DNA from: Pedobacter psychrotolerans
GTDB taxonomy: Bacteria > Bacteroidota > Bacteroidia > Sphingobacteriales > Sphingobacteriaceae
Direction: 5' to 3'
Assembly: GCF_004340665.1 (NCBI RefSeq)
Contig: NZ_SLWO01000004.1
Coordinates: 434,001 to 498,000, forward strand
DNA: 64,000 nt
This document shows, piece by piece, positions 25,818-35,093 of this stretch. A program made the position numbers and the translations under genes. How positions within the stretch are numbered: position 1 is the stretch's first letter; every line of letters starts with the position of its first letter. The notes beneath the pieces were generated by a model that was not told the DNA's origin, searched no databases, and was given only the letters and a program-made list of their open reading frames with translations.

Positions 25818-28241
25818 TTAATAAATTGCTGGAAACTGACCCGGATTGGTTTCATGCATCATTTCATAAATGGTTTCAATAATATCATCAACAGAAGGTT
25901 TGCTAAAATAATCACCATCTGATCCAAAAGGCGGACGATGCGCCTTGGCACATAGTGTTCTAGGTTTTCCATCTAACGTAAAATACCCGTTTTGATCTTC
26001 CAGTACTTTTTGCAAAATGTAAGCTGAGGCACCTCCCGGAACATCTTCATCTACAACTAAAAGTTTATTCGTTTTGGCCAGAGAGGCCGCACAAACTTTA
26101 TTCAAATCAAATGGCAATAAGGTTTGAGGATCAACAATTTCCACTGAGATACCAAAATTAGCCAATTCTTCTGCAGCTTCCTGTACCAATCTTAAAGTCG
26201 ATCCATAAGATACTACTGTAATATCCGAACCTTTTTCCAGTACCTCTGCCTTTCCAAGTGGTACCGTAAAATCACCGATGTTATTGGGTAATTTTTCTTT
26301 TAAACGATAGCCGTTCAGACATTCGATTACTACTGCTGGTTCATCGGCTCTGAAAAGCGTATTATACATTCCAGCTGCCTGAGTCATATTTCGTGGCACA
26401 CACAAATGCAAGCCTCTTAACGAACCCAATAACATACTAATGGGGGAGCCTGAATGCCAAACGCCTTCTAAACGATGTCCTCTTGTTCTAACAATAACAG
26501 GCGCTTTCTGAATGCCTTTGGTTCGGTATGAAAGGGAAGCCAAATCATCGCTCAGCACATTTAAGGCAAAGATCAGATAATCTAAATATTGAATTTCAGC
26601 AATAGGTTTTAAGCCTCGCATAGCAAGACCAATCCCTTGGCCCATGATAGTCATTTCCCTGATACCAGTATCAGTAACCCTCAGTTCACCAAACCTAGCC
26701 TGCAAACCAGCAAAACCTTGATTAACATCCCCTATATTCCCTAAATCCTCACCGAAAGCCACCAAACGTTGATCACGAGCGAAGTTCTCATTGAAACAGG
26801 CATTAAGCACTTCTCTCCCATCCACCATTTTTGAGAGTTCATCGTATTCGGCATCAATCACAGCAATTTTACCTGGACTTTCTATCCCATTTGTATGAAG
26901 TTTTGAATTATAACGGTCGAAACTTAATGCTTCCTGATCTTGATACCATGTTAATAGTGCTGTTCTTTCTTCAGTATCAAATTTAGCTGATAAGCGAATG
27001 GCTTTACGGGCAGCGCTGAATACCTCTCTCCGCTGTGCATCTGCAGTTGCAGCTAACTGTGCCGCTATCTTCGCTAATTCTGGTTGATGTTTAGCGAGCC
27101 CGCCTATTAAATCAATCACTGTTTTTTGCTCTGGTTTGATGCTATCTAAAAACTCATTCCAGGCTTCTTTTTGAGCATTACGGACAAATACTTTTGCTTT
27201 TTTCTCTACTTCAGTGATTTCTTCTTCAGTAGCTATCGCAGAATCCAGCATCCACTCCCGCATCTTGAGCAAACAATCATATTCGCTTTCCCAGGTAAGG
27301 CGATCCTTAGATTTATACCTTTCATGAGAGCCCGAAGTGGAATGCCCCTGAGGTTGTGTAAGTTCGGTTACGTGAATCAGTACAGGAACATGCTCTTCTC
27401 TGCAAACCTCTATGGCTTTTTCATAAACTTCACATAAGGCTGGATAATCCCAACCCTTAACCTTATATATTTCGTATCCGGGTTGATCAGCATTACGCTG
27501 AAAACCTTTTAAAACTTCTGAAATGTCTTCTTTAGTTGTTTGGTATTTTGCCGGCACAGAAATTCCGTAAGCATCGTCCCAAATGGATATAGCCATCGGA
27601 ATCTGTAGTACGCCAGCAGCATTTATGGCTTCAAAAAAAACGCCTTCGGAAGTTGAAGCATTGCCAATGGTACCAAAGGCAACCTCATTACCATTAACGG
27701 AAAAATGCTTGAGGTAATCAAGTTCCTTATTGTTTCTAAATAATTTTGATGCATATGCCAGGCCAACCAGACGAGCCATTTGGCCTCCTGTTGGAGATAT
27801 ATCAGAAGAACAATTTTTGATTTTTGTTAAGTCATTCCAGGTCCCATCCTCATTAATGGATTTGGTTGCAAAATGACAGTTCATTTGTCGTCCACCTGAA
27901 AAAGGATCGGCACCATTTGTAGGATTAGCGTATAGCTGAGCAAAGAATTCTTTAATGGTTGATATGCCTGTTGCAAAGGCGAAAGTTTGATCTCTGTAAT
28001 ACCCTGAACGCCAGTCGCCATTTTTAAAAGCCTTAGCCATAGCCACTTGAGGAACCTCTTTACCATCGCCAAAAATGCCAAATTTAGCCTTTCCCGTCAA
28101 CACCTCTCTGCGACCCAATACACTAGCTTGTCTGCTTTCGTAGGCGATCTTATAATCATTCATTACGATTGTTTTAAAATCGTTAAATGTTAATTCAGAA
28201 TTGTCAATAGAATTGGTTATAAATTTTTCATTCTGCATCAT
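25818..28241 (-). CDS. 2-oxoacid dehydrogenase E1, fused alpha and beta subunits
   Basis: About 807 residues from ATG 28241 (a TTG two codons upstream is also open). The N-terminal half is E1-alpha: GRREVLTGKAKFGIFGDGKE, YYRDQTFAFATG, and the thiamine diphosphate motif around EVAFGTIGNASTSEGVFFEA and ISIWDDAYGISVP. The C-terminal half (from about 465) is E1-beta: VAFGEDLGNIGDVNQGFAGL, TDTGIREMTIMGQGIGLAM, APVIVRTRGHRLEGVWHSGS. The fused form in Bacteroidota is usually annotated as branched-chain 2-oxoisovalerate or pyruvate dehydrogenase E1. E2 and E3 are not nearby, so the substrate is undetermined. The enzyme is cytoplasmic, decarboxylating the 2-oxoacid and passing the acyl group to E2 lipoamide. 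Confidence 0.92.
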   Translation of the reverse strand: MMQNEKFITNSIDNSELTFNDFKTIVMNDYKIAYESRQASVLGRREVLTGKAKFGIFGDGKEVPQVAMAKAFKNGDWRSGYYRDQTFAFATGISTIKEFFAQLYANPTNGADPFSGGRQMNCHFATKSINEDGTWNDLTKIKNCSSDISPTGGQMARLVGLAYASKLFRNNKELDYLKHFSVNGNEVAFGTIGNASTSEGVFFEAINAAGVLQIPMAISIWDDAYGISVPAKYQTTKEDISEVLKGFQRNADQPGYEIYKVKGWDYPALCEVYEKAIEVCREEHVPVLIHVTELTQPQGHSTSGSHERYKSKDRLTWESEYDCLLKMREWMLDSAIATEEEITEVEKKAKVFVRNAQKEAWNEFLDSIKPEQKTVIDLIGGLAKHQPELAKIAAQLAATADAQRREVFSAARKAIRLSAKFDTEERTALLTWYQDQEALSFDRYNSKLHTNGIESPGKIAVIDAEYDELSKMVDGREVLNACFNENFARDQRLVAFGEDLGNIGDVNQGFAGLQARFGELRVTDTGIREMTIMGQGIGLAMRGLKPIAEIQYLDYLIFALNVLSDDLASLSYRTKGIQKAPVIVRTRGHRLEGVWHSGSPISMLLGSLRGLHLCVPRNMTQAAGMYNTLFRADEPAVVIECLNGYRLKEKLPNNIGDFTVPLGKAEVLEKGSDITVVSYGSTLRLVQEAAEELANFGISVEIVDPQTLLPFDLNKVCAASLAKTNKLLVVDEDVPGGASAYILQKVLEDQNGYFTLDGKPRTLCAKAHRPPFGSDGDYFSKPSVDDIIETIYEMMHETNPGQFPAIY

Positions 28242-28343
28242 AATCAAATATTGGTTCTGGCAAATATATGCAAAATTAAAAGCTTGCCTTAATCTTCAAT
28301 TGTAAAATTATATATGGACTGACAAAATATAATTGGAATAGTT

Positions 28344-28372
28344 TTTGTTTTAATACTAAATTGTTAAATTTG
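28344..28372 (+). promoter_or_regulatory. promoter of the DUF1573 gene
   Basis: TTTG at 28344-28347, a 17-bp spacer, and TAAATTTG at 28365-28372 match the Bacteroidota -33/-7 consensus. The start codon follows at 28409. Confidence 0.65.
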
Positions 28373-28408
28373 TTTTAACCGTTTAAAAAAAATAATTTCT
28401 CATATAAC

Positions 28409-28801
28409 ATGAAAAAGATCTTAGTATTATTCGCCTTCGTTTTAGGTTTTGGCGTGATTGCAAATGCGCAATCAAAACCTGCAGATTTTAAGTTTGAATC
28501 AGAAACTCACGATTTCGGTAAAATTCCGATGGGTAAGCCAGTGACATATGATTTTAAATACACCAATGTTGGTGAAGAACCATTAATTATTACTAAGGCT
28601 GAAGCTAGTTGTGGTTGTACTGTTCCTAAATATACTTCTACACCAATTAAAAAAGGTGAGACTGGTGTAATTTCTGTAACTTTTAATGCAGCTGCTGGTC
28701 CATCAGCATTTTCTAAAGCAGTAACTTTAACTTCAAACGCAAAAACACCAGTAAAAGTTCTTTACATTAAAGGTGAAACTGTTGCAGCAAGCTCAAAATA
28801 A
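28409..28801 (+). CDS. DUF1573 secreted protein
   Basis: 130 residues with a signal peptide (GVIANAQ). One Ig-like DUF1573 domain: FKFESETHDFGKIPMGKPVT, YDFKYTNVGEEPLIITKAEA, SCGCTVPKYTSTPIKKGETG, with the conserved Ser-Cys-Gly-Cys-Thr. Function is not established; such proteins are abundant, periplasmic or outer-membrane associated in Bacteroidota. It has its own promoter and terminator. Confidence 0.9.
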   Translation: MKKILVLFAFVLGFGVIANAQSKPADFKFESETHDFGKIPMGKPVTYDFKYTNVGEEPLIITKAEASCGCTVPKYTSTPIKKGETGVISVTFNAAAGPSAFSKAVTLTSNAKTPVKVLYIKGETVAASSK

Positions 28802-28823
28802 TTTTTCTAGAAATAATATTTGT

Positions 28824-28855
28824 AAAGTCCCGATAATCATCGGGACTTTTTTATT
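28824..28855 (+). terminator. terminator after the DUF1573 gene
   Basis: AAAGTCCCGAT with ATCGGGACTTT forms an 11-bp stem with a 4-base loop, followed by a T run. It ends nine bases before the aminotransferase start. Confidence 0.88.
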
Positions 28856-28863
28856 TTTGTGCC

Positions 28864-30063
28864 ATGCCAAAGATTTCACTAAAGGGGGAGCAAATGCCAG
28901 CTTCGCCAATCAGAAAGTTAACGCCATATGCTGATCAAGCTAAAAAAGATGGTAAGAAAGTTTACCACTTAAATATAGGTCAGCCAGATATTGAAACACC
29001 CGAAGGAATGTTGAATGCCATTAAAAACATAGATTTCAATGTTTGGGCTTATACGCCATCCGAAGGAACACTTGCCTACCGTTTAAAACTTGCAGAATAC
29101 TATAATAAATTAGGTTACGGCATTACTCCAGAGGATATCCTAGTAACCGTTGGAGGATCAGAAGCCATTACCATTGCGATGCAAACTTGTGTGAATGAAG
29201 GTGATGAAATTATCATCCCTGAGCCTTTTTACGCTAATTATAATGGTTTTGCCTGCATGAGTAATGTAGTTGTAAAGCCTATTTTATCTGTGATTGAAAA
29301 TGGATTTGCCTTGCCTCCTATTGCTGAATTTGAAAAACTGATTACTGAAAAAACGAAGGCCATTATTATCTGTAATCCAAATAACCCTACGGGCTATTTA
29401 TATTCAAGGGCAGAACTAGAAGCATTAAAAACACTCTGCAAAAAATACGACTTGTTTTTATTTTCTGATGAAGCTTACCGTGAATTTTGTTATGATGGCC
29501 GTGAATTTATTTCACCAATGCATTTAGACGGATTGGAAGAAAATGTAGTGATTATGGATACTGTTTCTAAACGTTACAGTGCCTGTGGTGCGCGTTTAGG
29601 TTGTTTGATTACCAAGAATAAAGCAGTAATTGCTTCCGGATTAAAATTTGCCCAAGCCAGGTTAAGTCCAGGTATGGTTGAACAAATAGCTGGTGCAGCT
29701 GCAGTAGATACGCCAGATAGTTATTTTGAAAAAGTAAATCAAGAATATACGCTACGTCGTGATACCTTAGTGGGTCGTTTAAATCAGATTGAAGGCGTAT
29801 TTTGTCCCAATCCAGGCGGTGCTTTTTATGTAGTTGCAAAATTCCCGATTGATGATGCGGATCTATTCTGCCAATGGATACTGGAAGATTTTGCACATGA
29901 GAACCAAACCGTGATGATGGCACCTGCCACCGGATTCTATTCAACGAAAGGTTCTGGAAAACAGGAAGTTCGTATGGCCTATGTACTGAATACAACTGAT
30001 TTGAATGCAGCAATGGACTGTTTAGAAATCGCATTAAAACTATATCCTGGAAGAACGATATAG
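28864..30063 (+). CDS. pyridoxal-phosphate aminotransferase, class I/II
   Basis: 399 residues, fold type I. Features: N-terminal YHLNIGQPDIETPEGML, the cofactor loop VTVGGSEAITIAMQTC, IICNPNNPTGYLYSR, LFSDEAYREFCYDG, and the Schiff-base Lys in DTVSKRYSACGARLG. The C-terminal carboxylate-binding Arg is in QEVRMAYVLN. In Bacteroidota, aminotransferases of this type act on aromatic amino acids or aspartate and often sit between pheA and tyrA; here it lies 11 kb downstream. Substrate is inferred only as an amino acid/2-oxoacid pair. It starts nine bases after a terminator, so its promoter is probably within or upstream of that hairpin. Confidence 0.9.
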   Translation: MPKISLKGEQMPASPIRKLTPYADQAKKDGKKVYHLNIGQPDIETPEGMLNAIKNIDFNVWAYTPSEGTLAYRLKLAEYYNKLGYGITPEDILVTVGGSEAITIAMQTCVNEGDEIIIPEPFYANYNGFACMSNVVVKPILSVIENGFALPPIAEFEKLITEKTKAIIICNPNNPTGYLYSRAELEALKTLCKKYDLFLFSDEAYREFCYDGREFISPMHLDGLEENVVIMDTVSKRYSACGARLGCLITKNKAVIASGLKFAQARLSPGMVEQIAGAAAVDTPDSYFEKVNQEYTLRRDTLVGRLNQIEGVFCPNPGGAFYVVAKFPIDDADLFCQWILEDFAHENQTVMMAPATGFYSTKGSGKQEVRMAYVLNTTDLNAAMDCLEIALKLYPGRTI

Positions 30064-30136
30064 TTTACATTACAGGTTTTCAATTTGAATTTAGATGCCA
30101 AATATTAGTTTACAGCTGTATTTGGCATTTTTTTTG

Positions 30137-30144
30137 TACATTTG
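30137..30144 (+). promoter_or_regulatory. -7 box of the tmRNA gene
   Basis: TACATTTG, a perfect TAnnTTTG match, 49 bp before the mature 5' end. This leaves a leader of about 40 bases for RNase P to remove. Confidence 0.5.
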
Positions 30145-30193
30145 TCGTTCGGTTTTACTCGATACAGAAGAATTGAGATAAAACTAAAAAACC

Positions 30194-30556
30194 GGGGCCG
30201 TTCTTGGATTTGACAGGGTGGCGAAGGTTATGTTAGCATGCAGTGCGTTGTTCGGAGAGCACTTAAAGTGAACGATCACATTTTAGTTGGCGAAAACACT
30301 TACGCCTTAGCTGCCTAGTTTAGAACTAAACAGCTTTTGTCCCTCTAACTGTTGCATTGTTGGGTTAGAAATCGGGGCATCGAAACAACAAAGCTGGCTT
30401 CAAGTAGATACGACTTGAAGTGAGATAAAGTATCTAAGGTTATAAACAAGGTCGGTTTTCAGCCCGTTTATAGCTCGAAAATTAATTGAAAAATAAGCAT
30501 GTAGAAGGTATAATTTATCTCACAACTGGACAAGGGTTCGACTCCCTTCGGCTCCA
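30194..30556 (+). ncRNA. ssrA: tmRNA (SsrA), trans-translation RNA
   Basis: The 5' end GGGGCCG pairs with CGGCTCC at 30549-30555 to form the tRNA-like acceptor stem (one G-U), with A30556 as the discriminator base. CCA is not encoded and must be added afterwards. The 5' region reads TTGGATTTGACAGG, and the T arm AAGGGTTCGACTCCCTT is seen near 30533. The tag frame at 30289-30318 encodes GENTYALAA then TAG, preceded by the usual TAGT context. tmRNA with SmpB rescues stalled ribosomes and marks the partial proteins for proteolysis. The length of 363 bases is normal. Confidence 0.95.
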
Positions 30557-30570
30557 CAAAATTAGTATTA

Positions 30571-30608
30571 AAAGCCTGCAAATGAATCATTTGCAGGCTT
30601 TTGTTTTT
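30571..30608 (+). terminator. terminator after ssrA
   Basis: A perfect 14-bp stem (AAAGCCTGCAAATG, 30571-30584; complement 30588-30601) with a 3-base loop, followed by TTGTTTTT. Confidence 0.88.
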
Positions 30609-31209
30609 GTATTTAGTGACTTTTGACACCGCTTTTTTCATATGTTTGGTGAGTAATTTGCACAAATAACTACGAAAAAATTCGGACTCTACTTATACCC
30701 GAGAAAGCAAACCCCTCAAGAACCTATCCTAATACCGGACAATAATCCGCTCCATAAAATGGATATAATGATGTGATGTTCGAAAAGTGCCTGGTGGATT
30801 CTACGCCTATAGGTTCTTTCAGTTTTGCAGTGTCAACATAGTGCATGTTATAAAGGCGCTAAAAATGGCCTGTACTAATTCAACATCTTCAATGGATAAT
30901 GTCAGAAATGAAGCAGCATTTTAATTAAATTGTTAGGATAAACACGATTTAGCCCAGTCGTTAAGGGTAGTCTATGCATCTCAACAGTGGCTATCTTATA
31001 CACTGTCTACCCATCGCCATTGGAATGACAGACTTACTATGTTTCTTTAGTGACACTGAATATTTGTAAAAAGCAGAAGTATAATCAAACCTCCATCAAA
31101 ATTCCAGAAGCTAAGCTACAGTTGACCTATGGGCAGAGTAGTTTCGCAGCCCTTTTCAGAGCTCCGGAATTAATAGGTTAGTTTTATACTGTGAAACCTT
31201 CATAAGTGA
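30609..31209. other. 600-bp gene-free region with a decayed LysR remnant
   Basis: All frames are broken by many stops. Only the short remnant at 30922-30991 is recognisable. The rest shows nothing I can assign. Confidence 0.5.
30922..30991 (-). pseudogene. remnant of the 3' end of a LysR gene (copy of the 58.3-kb locus)
   Basis: About 70 bases align well, at roughly 80 percent by eye, with 58311-58384, which cover the last codons and downstream flank of the LysR gene. Shared blocks include GATTTAGCCCAGTC and ATTAAATTG with AGGATAAA. Read on the minus strand, ATVEMHR corresponds to FVEMYR at the LysR C-terminus. The rest of the gene is gone. It points to a former duplicate of the LysR region near the NmrA gene. 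Confidence 0.5.
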
Positions 31210-32187
31210 TTAAAACGTCAGCTTCTCACCTTGCCAGCCAGTGGCATGTAAAAACTGTTCCCAATTCATGCTGTTTTGATTAACATGCCGGCTCCAATGT
31301 AAGTCGCGATCTTTTTTAAAATAACCATATTCAACTGCGTATTCTGCCATTCCCAATATCTCACTAACTAACAACTCATTATCGGCAAATTCTGGAAAAT
31401 GACGAAGCATCTGCTCACGCGTAAAAGCAGAACTATATACCGCCTTCTTTCCTGTAACCCGGATAAAAGTATTAACCATTTCCTGTGGAGAGATTATATC
31501 GCCGATTACCGGCAAGGACTTACCGACATAAATCCCGGGATGTGAAAAAATCTCCATCACAGCCGGTCCGGTAGCCGTAAGTGGATCCACAAATGGCGCA
31601 CAGAAATCCTTAGGTAGATAAATAGGGAACACCATTGTATCTCCCTCCATACAGGGAGTGTAAAATTCTATAAGGTTGGTATAGAAAAAAGCCATGTAGA
31701 TAAATGAGCTCTCGACTGGAAGTGTACGTATATATTCTTCGATTTTGGCTTTATCTGTAAAATGAGGTGCAAATTTCCTTCCCTGAGTAATTTTATCTAC
31801 ATTTTCCAGACTGCTAAAAATGATATGCTTCACCCCTGCTTCAACTGCTGCGTCGGCTAACTCAATACCCAGTTCCATCTCATGGGTCTGAGGAGGTGCA
31901 ATGCTTGGTGTCATCATGAAAACACCATGTGATCCCCGGAATGCTTCGACTAAATCTTCTTTATAACCTATGTTAAGCGGTATGCCCATCAGTTCAACGC
32001 CCTGTTCTTTCAAATACTGCGCTTCCGGGGAATCAATCCTACGGGTGATCCCACGCACACGGTACTCTCCGCTGCCTAACAACGTCCGCGCAGCACTCAG
32101 TCCCTGTTTACCTAAAATACCAACGATGGTAATCAGGGGTTTCTCTTTTACTTTCCTGACTTCATTTACTTTTAAGTCTGATTTCAT
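31210..32187 (-). CDS. NmrA-family NAD(P)-binding protein
   Basis: 325 residues. The Rossmann glycine motif is VGILGKQGLSAARTLL (GxxGxxG) near residue 22, followed by VRGITRRIDSPEAQYLKEQG, HGVFMMTPSIAPPQTHEMEL and HIIFSSLENVDKITQG. These match NmrA/HSCARG-like atypical SDR proteins, which bind NADP and act as redox sensors or reductases; the usual SDR Tyr-x-x-x-Lys is replaced. The N-terminus has 15 extra hydrophilic residues. A broken AraC-type gene lies directly upstream on the same strand, so its original regulation may be lost. Confidence 0.85.
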   Translation of the reverse strand: MKSDLKVNEVRKVKEKPLITIVGILGKQGLSAARTLLGSGEYRVRGITRRIDSPEAQYLKEQGVELMGIPLNIGYKEDLVEAFRGSHGVFMMTPSIAPPQTHEMELGIELADAAVEAGVKHIIFSSLENVDKITQGRKFAPHFTDKAKIEEYIRTLPVESSFIYMAFFYTNLIEFYTPCMEGDTMVFPIYLPKDFCAPFVDPLTATGPAVMEIFSHPGIYVGKSLPVIGDIISPQEMVNTFIRVTGKKAVYSSAFTREQMLRHFPEFADNELLVSEILGMAEYAVEYGYFKKDRDLHWSRHVNQNSMNWEQFLHATGWQGEKLTF

Positions 32188-32323
32188 TATCTATTGCCTT
32201 AAATTAACTATAGAAATTATAGTTGCAAAAGTATTTTTAGTAAGCTAGATTAGCAATAACTATCTAAAAAGATAGGCCCAAAATTATCAACGAAAACAAA
32301 ATTTATCCCTGATTATGTAATAA

Positions 32324-33024
32324 CTAAATGGAAAGGTTTATCCCAGTACGGTAAGTATTGCAATGGATTTGATAGGCGGTAGAAATGTTTAATAGACCAG
32401 CGTATTCGCCAGGCCGTTTGAGTGTACGGTAATTGGCCTTTAGTGATTGCCTGAACGTTTTTGCAACTATTTCAAATCTGGAAAGATTGGCTTCTGACTT
32501 ATGTTGATCCAGAAACTGTGAGGTCAAAAAAGCAACCAGAGTATTGAACTGTCTTTTAACAAATGAAAACTAAGCCTATTGGCTTTTTGATTAAAAAACT
32601 TCAGACAAAGCGAAAATATTTCCGAAAAGATAAGGTTGCTTTCTTTGGTTAGTTTCAATGGCTTTGCAGGTGCTATTTCTTCCAGAAACTTAAGATAATC
32701 GGGATTCAGGTTTTCGTTTTTGATTGCCAGAGAGCAGACTGTAATATTTCCAAACTCCAAAATCCGATGCACTTGATTCGGGTGCATATAAACAACCGCA
32801 GGTCCTATGATTTTATATTTTATAAAATCGATTTCAATATGCACCATTCCCTTTTCGACGATGTGAAAGGTATACCCCTCATCACGATGCGATTGCGTTA
32901 AATTTTCGTATTGATGGGCTGTTTTAAAGTCGGATTTGTTAAAGCTGTCCCCGTCTACTGATATACTTTGACAAAAATTGTCGGTCATCGCATTAACGGG
33001 AATATTCTTATTGTTTCTAGGCAT
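32324..33024 (-). pseudogene. broken AraC-family regulator
   Basis: From 33024 the frame encodes an AraC N-terminal cupin sensor (residues 1-150: FHIVEKGMVHIEIDFIKYKI, GPAVVYMHPNQVHRILEFGN). It ends early at SSILWLLF. The neighbouring frame (to 32324) continues the protein directly: NTLVAFLTSQFLDQHKSEAN, TLKRPGEYAGLLNISTAY, so one base was lost near 32545. The continuation then stops at NLSI, before the second helix-turn-helix, so the DNA-binding domain is incomplete as well. At least two lesions make it non-functional. It precedes the NmrA-type gene that it probably once controlled. Confidence 0.8.
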
Positions 33025-33640
33025 TGAATTTTCTCAGGCAATTAAATATTTACAGAAGCGGTTAGGGTTACCGATAAAGGTTTATACCTTACTCTGTTGG
33101 GAAAATCAGGAAACCTGAGCTCAAACCATGTGCTAAAGATAAATTAAATAACTAAACCTTGTCCTTTATTCTTCGCCCGCTAAAGCCAACTCCCTGTTCT
33201 ATGTGTGCGTCAGCTTATCAGATATAGTCCGGGCTTTTGTAAAGACTGAATTGTCGTATGATTAAAGAAAGCAAATAGATGCTAGCACGAAATTGTTAGG
33301 TGAAACAAAAAAGAAGCAGTTAAAACTTGGAACGCAGCATATCAATTATGAGTATAAGTTACCCTGAAGACTGCTAACGGATAGCATATTGTGCGGCAAT
33401 GGGCAGTTCTGATTTCTAGCACTTATTATTTAAATATGTATGCTTCCGTGAATGGCAGCTTTTTTTTTGTGGAATTGACTTTAATGAAGAAGAAGGTAGA
33501 AATAAATAAGGACGTCATGTTAATGAGCAGATACAATATAATTTCGCCATATTTGACTTAATGGAAAATCATGAGCTTTTAAAACAAAAGCCCAAAACTC
33601 AATGGTTGAAATAAGAGTGATGAAATTTGGAAGTATTTTT
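33025..33640. other. gene-free region upstream of the LprI-like gene
   Basis: Short interrupted frames only. The in-frame ATGs at 33602 and 33620 belong to possible N-terminal extensions of the next gene. No promoter consensus, repeat or RNA was recognised. Confidence 0.4.
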
Positions 33641-34051
33641 ATGCAGTTAAAAAAGAGTGTCTTAGCAGGAATTTGTATTGGGATCATGTTTGTCTTTTTC
33701 ACTTCTTGCACTTCTGCACAGTCTAGAACAGCTATAAATATGCAGGCGGGTAGCGGATATGAGAAAGCAGATAAGGAACTTAATTTGGTATACAAACAAA
33801 TTTTGAAAGAATACGCTGCGCAGCCGCTCTTCATAAATAAACTAAAGATTACTCAACGATTGTGGGTCCAGTTAAGAGACGCGGAACTTGGTGCTAGATT
33901 TCCTGAAACCGACAAATATGGCTCCGTGCAGCCTACCTGCGAAGCAGGATACCTTGAGCAACTGACCCGAGAAAGAATAAAGTTCTTAAAGGTTTGGTTA
34001 AACGGAATACCGGAAGGAGACGTTTGCAGTGGATCTGTAAAAATTAAGTAG
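33641..34051 (+). CDS. LprI-like (DUF1311) lipoprotein
   Basis: 136 residues if translation starts at ATG 33641, which gives a proper lipoprotein signal (MQLKKSVLAG, then VFFTSC lipobox). ATGs at 33602 and 33620 are in frame but add a poor leader. The mature part has the DUF1311 pattern EKADKELNLVYKQILKEY, then LKITQRLWVQLRDAELGARF, and two later Cys (PTCEAG, GDVCSGS). The family includes lysozyme-inhibitor LprI of Mycobacterium; function here is inferred. It is convergent with the OmpA-like gene, whose stop lies one base away. Confidence 0.78.
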   Translation: MQLKKSVLAGICIGIMFVFFTSCTSAQSRTAINMQAGSGYEKADKELNLVYKQILKEYAAQPLFINKLKITQRLWVQLRDAELGARFPETDKYGSVQPTCEAGYLEQLTRERIKFLKVWLNGIPEGDVCSGSVKIK

Positions 34052-34052
34052 A

Positions 34053-35069
34053 TTAAGCGCTATCTTTTAACTTTATTAATTCCACCCTCCGGTTTTTAGC
34101 TTTGTTTTCTTCTGTTGTGTTGGCGACCAGTGGTTTTTTGGAGCCAAAGCCATTTGAGATGAGTCGTTCGTCTGCAATTCCTTTTTTAATTAATGCAGAA
34201 CGCACTGCAGCAGCTCTTTCTTTTGAAAGGATCAGATTTCGTGCTTCATTCCCTGTATTGTCAGTATGCCCATTGATCGCAATTTTCAAGCTGATATCAG
34301 CACTGAGCACCTTATTGATTTCTTCTACTGCGGTTTGTCCTTCGGGCTTTAAAGATGATTTGTCGGTATCAAAGTTGATATATAGAACAGCTTTCCCCGC
34401 ACGATCTAATTGTTGTTTAATTTCATCCGCTTTAATTAGCGAGATCGTCTGATGAAAACTTCCTTTCTCCGCAATTTGTATTGCGCCGCTGGTGCTGGTG
34501 GTTTGCAGCTGGATATAAACTATATCGCTATCTGAACGTTTGATTAAATAAGTTTTAATAGGGATATTGCTCCAATAGTCAAAAGATCCTTCATCACCAC
34601 TTTTCAATTTATCTTTTCCTACACGGTCAACTTCCTCTTTAGTTACTACTTCCTCAGCTATTTTTACCCCACCTAAACTTACAATCATATCTTCATAGCT
34701 ATTATCTACATAGAATTGTTGCCACTCTTCCCCATCGGCAGCTTGTATGTATGCACTAAAAGAAGGTCCCTCTACAGGAGTCAATATGCCGTTGACCGGG
34801 ACATACGTTTGATCAAAGTCTTTTTTCTTTCCGCCGCCATTGATGTAAACAGTTTTTTTAGGTGCTGAAAAATAAGGGAATACCCCAAGATCTTTTTTAG
34901 TGACAGGAATGTTGCGGATATCAAACCCTCGCTTTTCGACAGGTTGCGCTTTGCTTGAATCAGCAGCCGGGTTTTGAACTGTATCAGCTACTGTACTTTG
35001 TTTGGTGTCTGGATTTGAACAGGAAACCACCATTAATGCGAATGAAAGGAAATAAATCAATTTTTTCAT
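34053..35069 (-). CDS. OmpA-family lipoprotein
   Basis: 338 residues. Lipobox LMVVSC with Cys17. The middle domain (60-210) is unrecognised and beta-rich. The C-terminal OmpA/Pal peptidoglycan-binding domain (about 225-335) is clear: VLYINFDTDKSSLKPEG, INGHTDNTGNEARNLILSKE, RAAAVRSALIKKGI, SNGFGSKKP and ENKAKNRRVEL, including the Asp and Arg that bind diaminopimelate. It anchors the outer membrane to peptidoglycan. A second lipoprotein gene lies 24 bp upstream on the same strand, so the two probably form an operon. Confidence 0.9.
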   Translation of the reverse strand: MKKLIYFLSFALMVVSCSNPDTKQSTVADTVQNPAADSSKAQPVEKRGFDIRNIPVTKKDLGVFPYFSAPKKTVYINGGGKKKDFDQTYVPVNGILTPVEGPSFSAYIQAADGEEWQQFYVDNSYEDMIVSLGGVKIAEEVVTKEEVDRVGKDKLKSGDEGSFDYWSNIPIKTYLIKRSDSDIVYIQLQTTSTSGAIQIAEKGSFHQTISLIKADEIKQQLDRAGKAVLYINFDTDKSSLKPEGQTAVEEINKVLSADISLKIAINGHTDNTGNEARNLILSKERAAAVRSALIKKGIADERLISNGFGSKKPLVANTTEENKAKNRRVELIKLKDSA

Positions 35070-35093
35070 AGGATGTATTGTAAATTCGACGTA

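Noticed and set aside
29609-30034. Minus-strand open frame of 141 codons in the aminotransferase gene
   Set aside because: His/Leu/Gln-rich antisense text with no domain; the forward frame has full PLP-enzyme motifs.
30541-30556. TTCGACTC loop, considered as part of a separate tRNA gene
   Set aside because: It is the T arm of the tmRNA; no independent cloverleaf was found here or elsewhere in the window.
34102-34452. Open frame of 116 codons opposite the OmpA-family lipoprotein
   Set aside because: It is a shadow of the C-terminal OmpA domain; the real frame has clear peptidoglycan-binding motifs.
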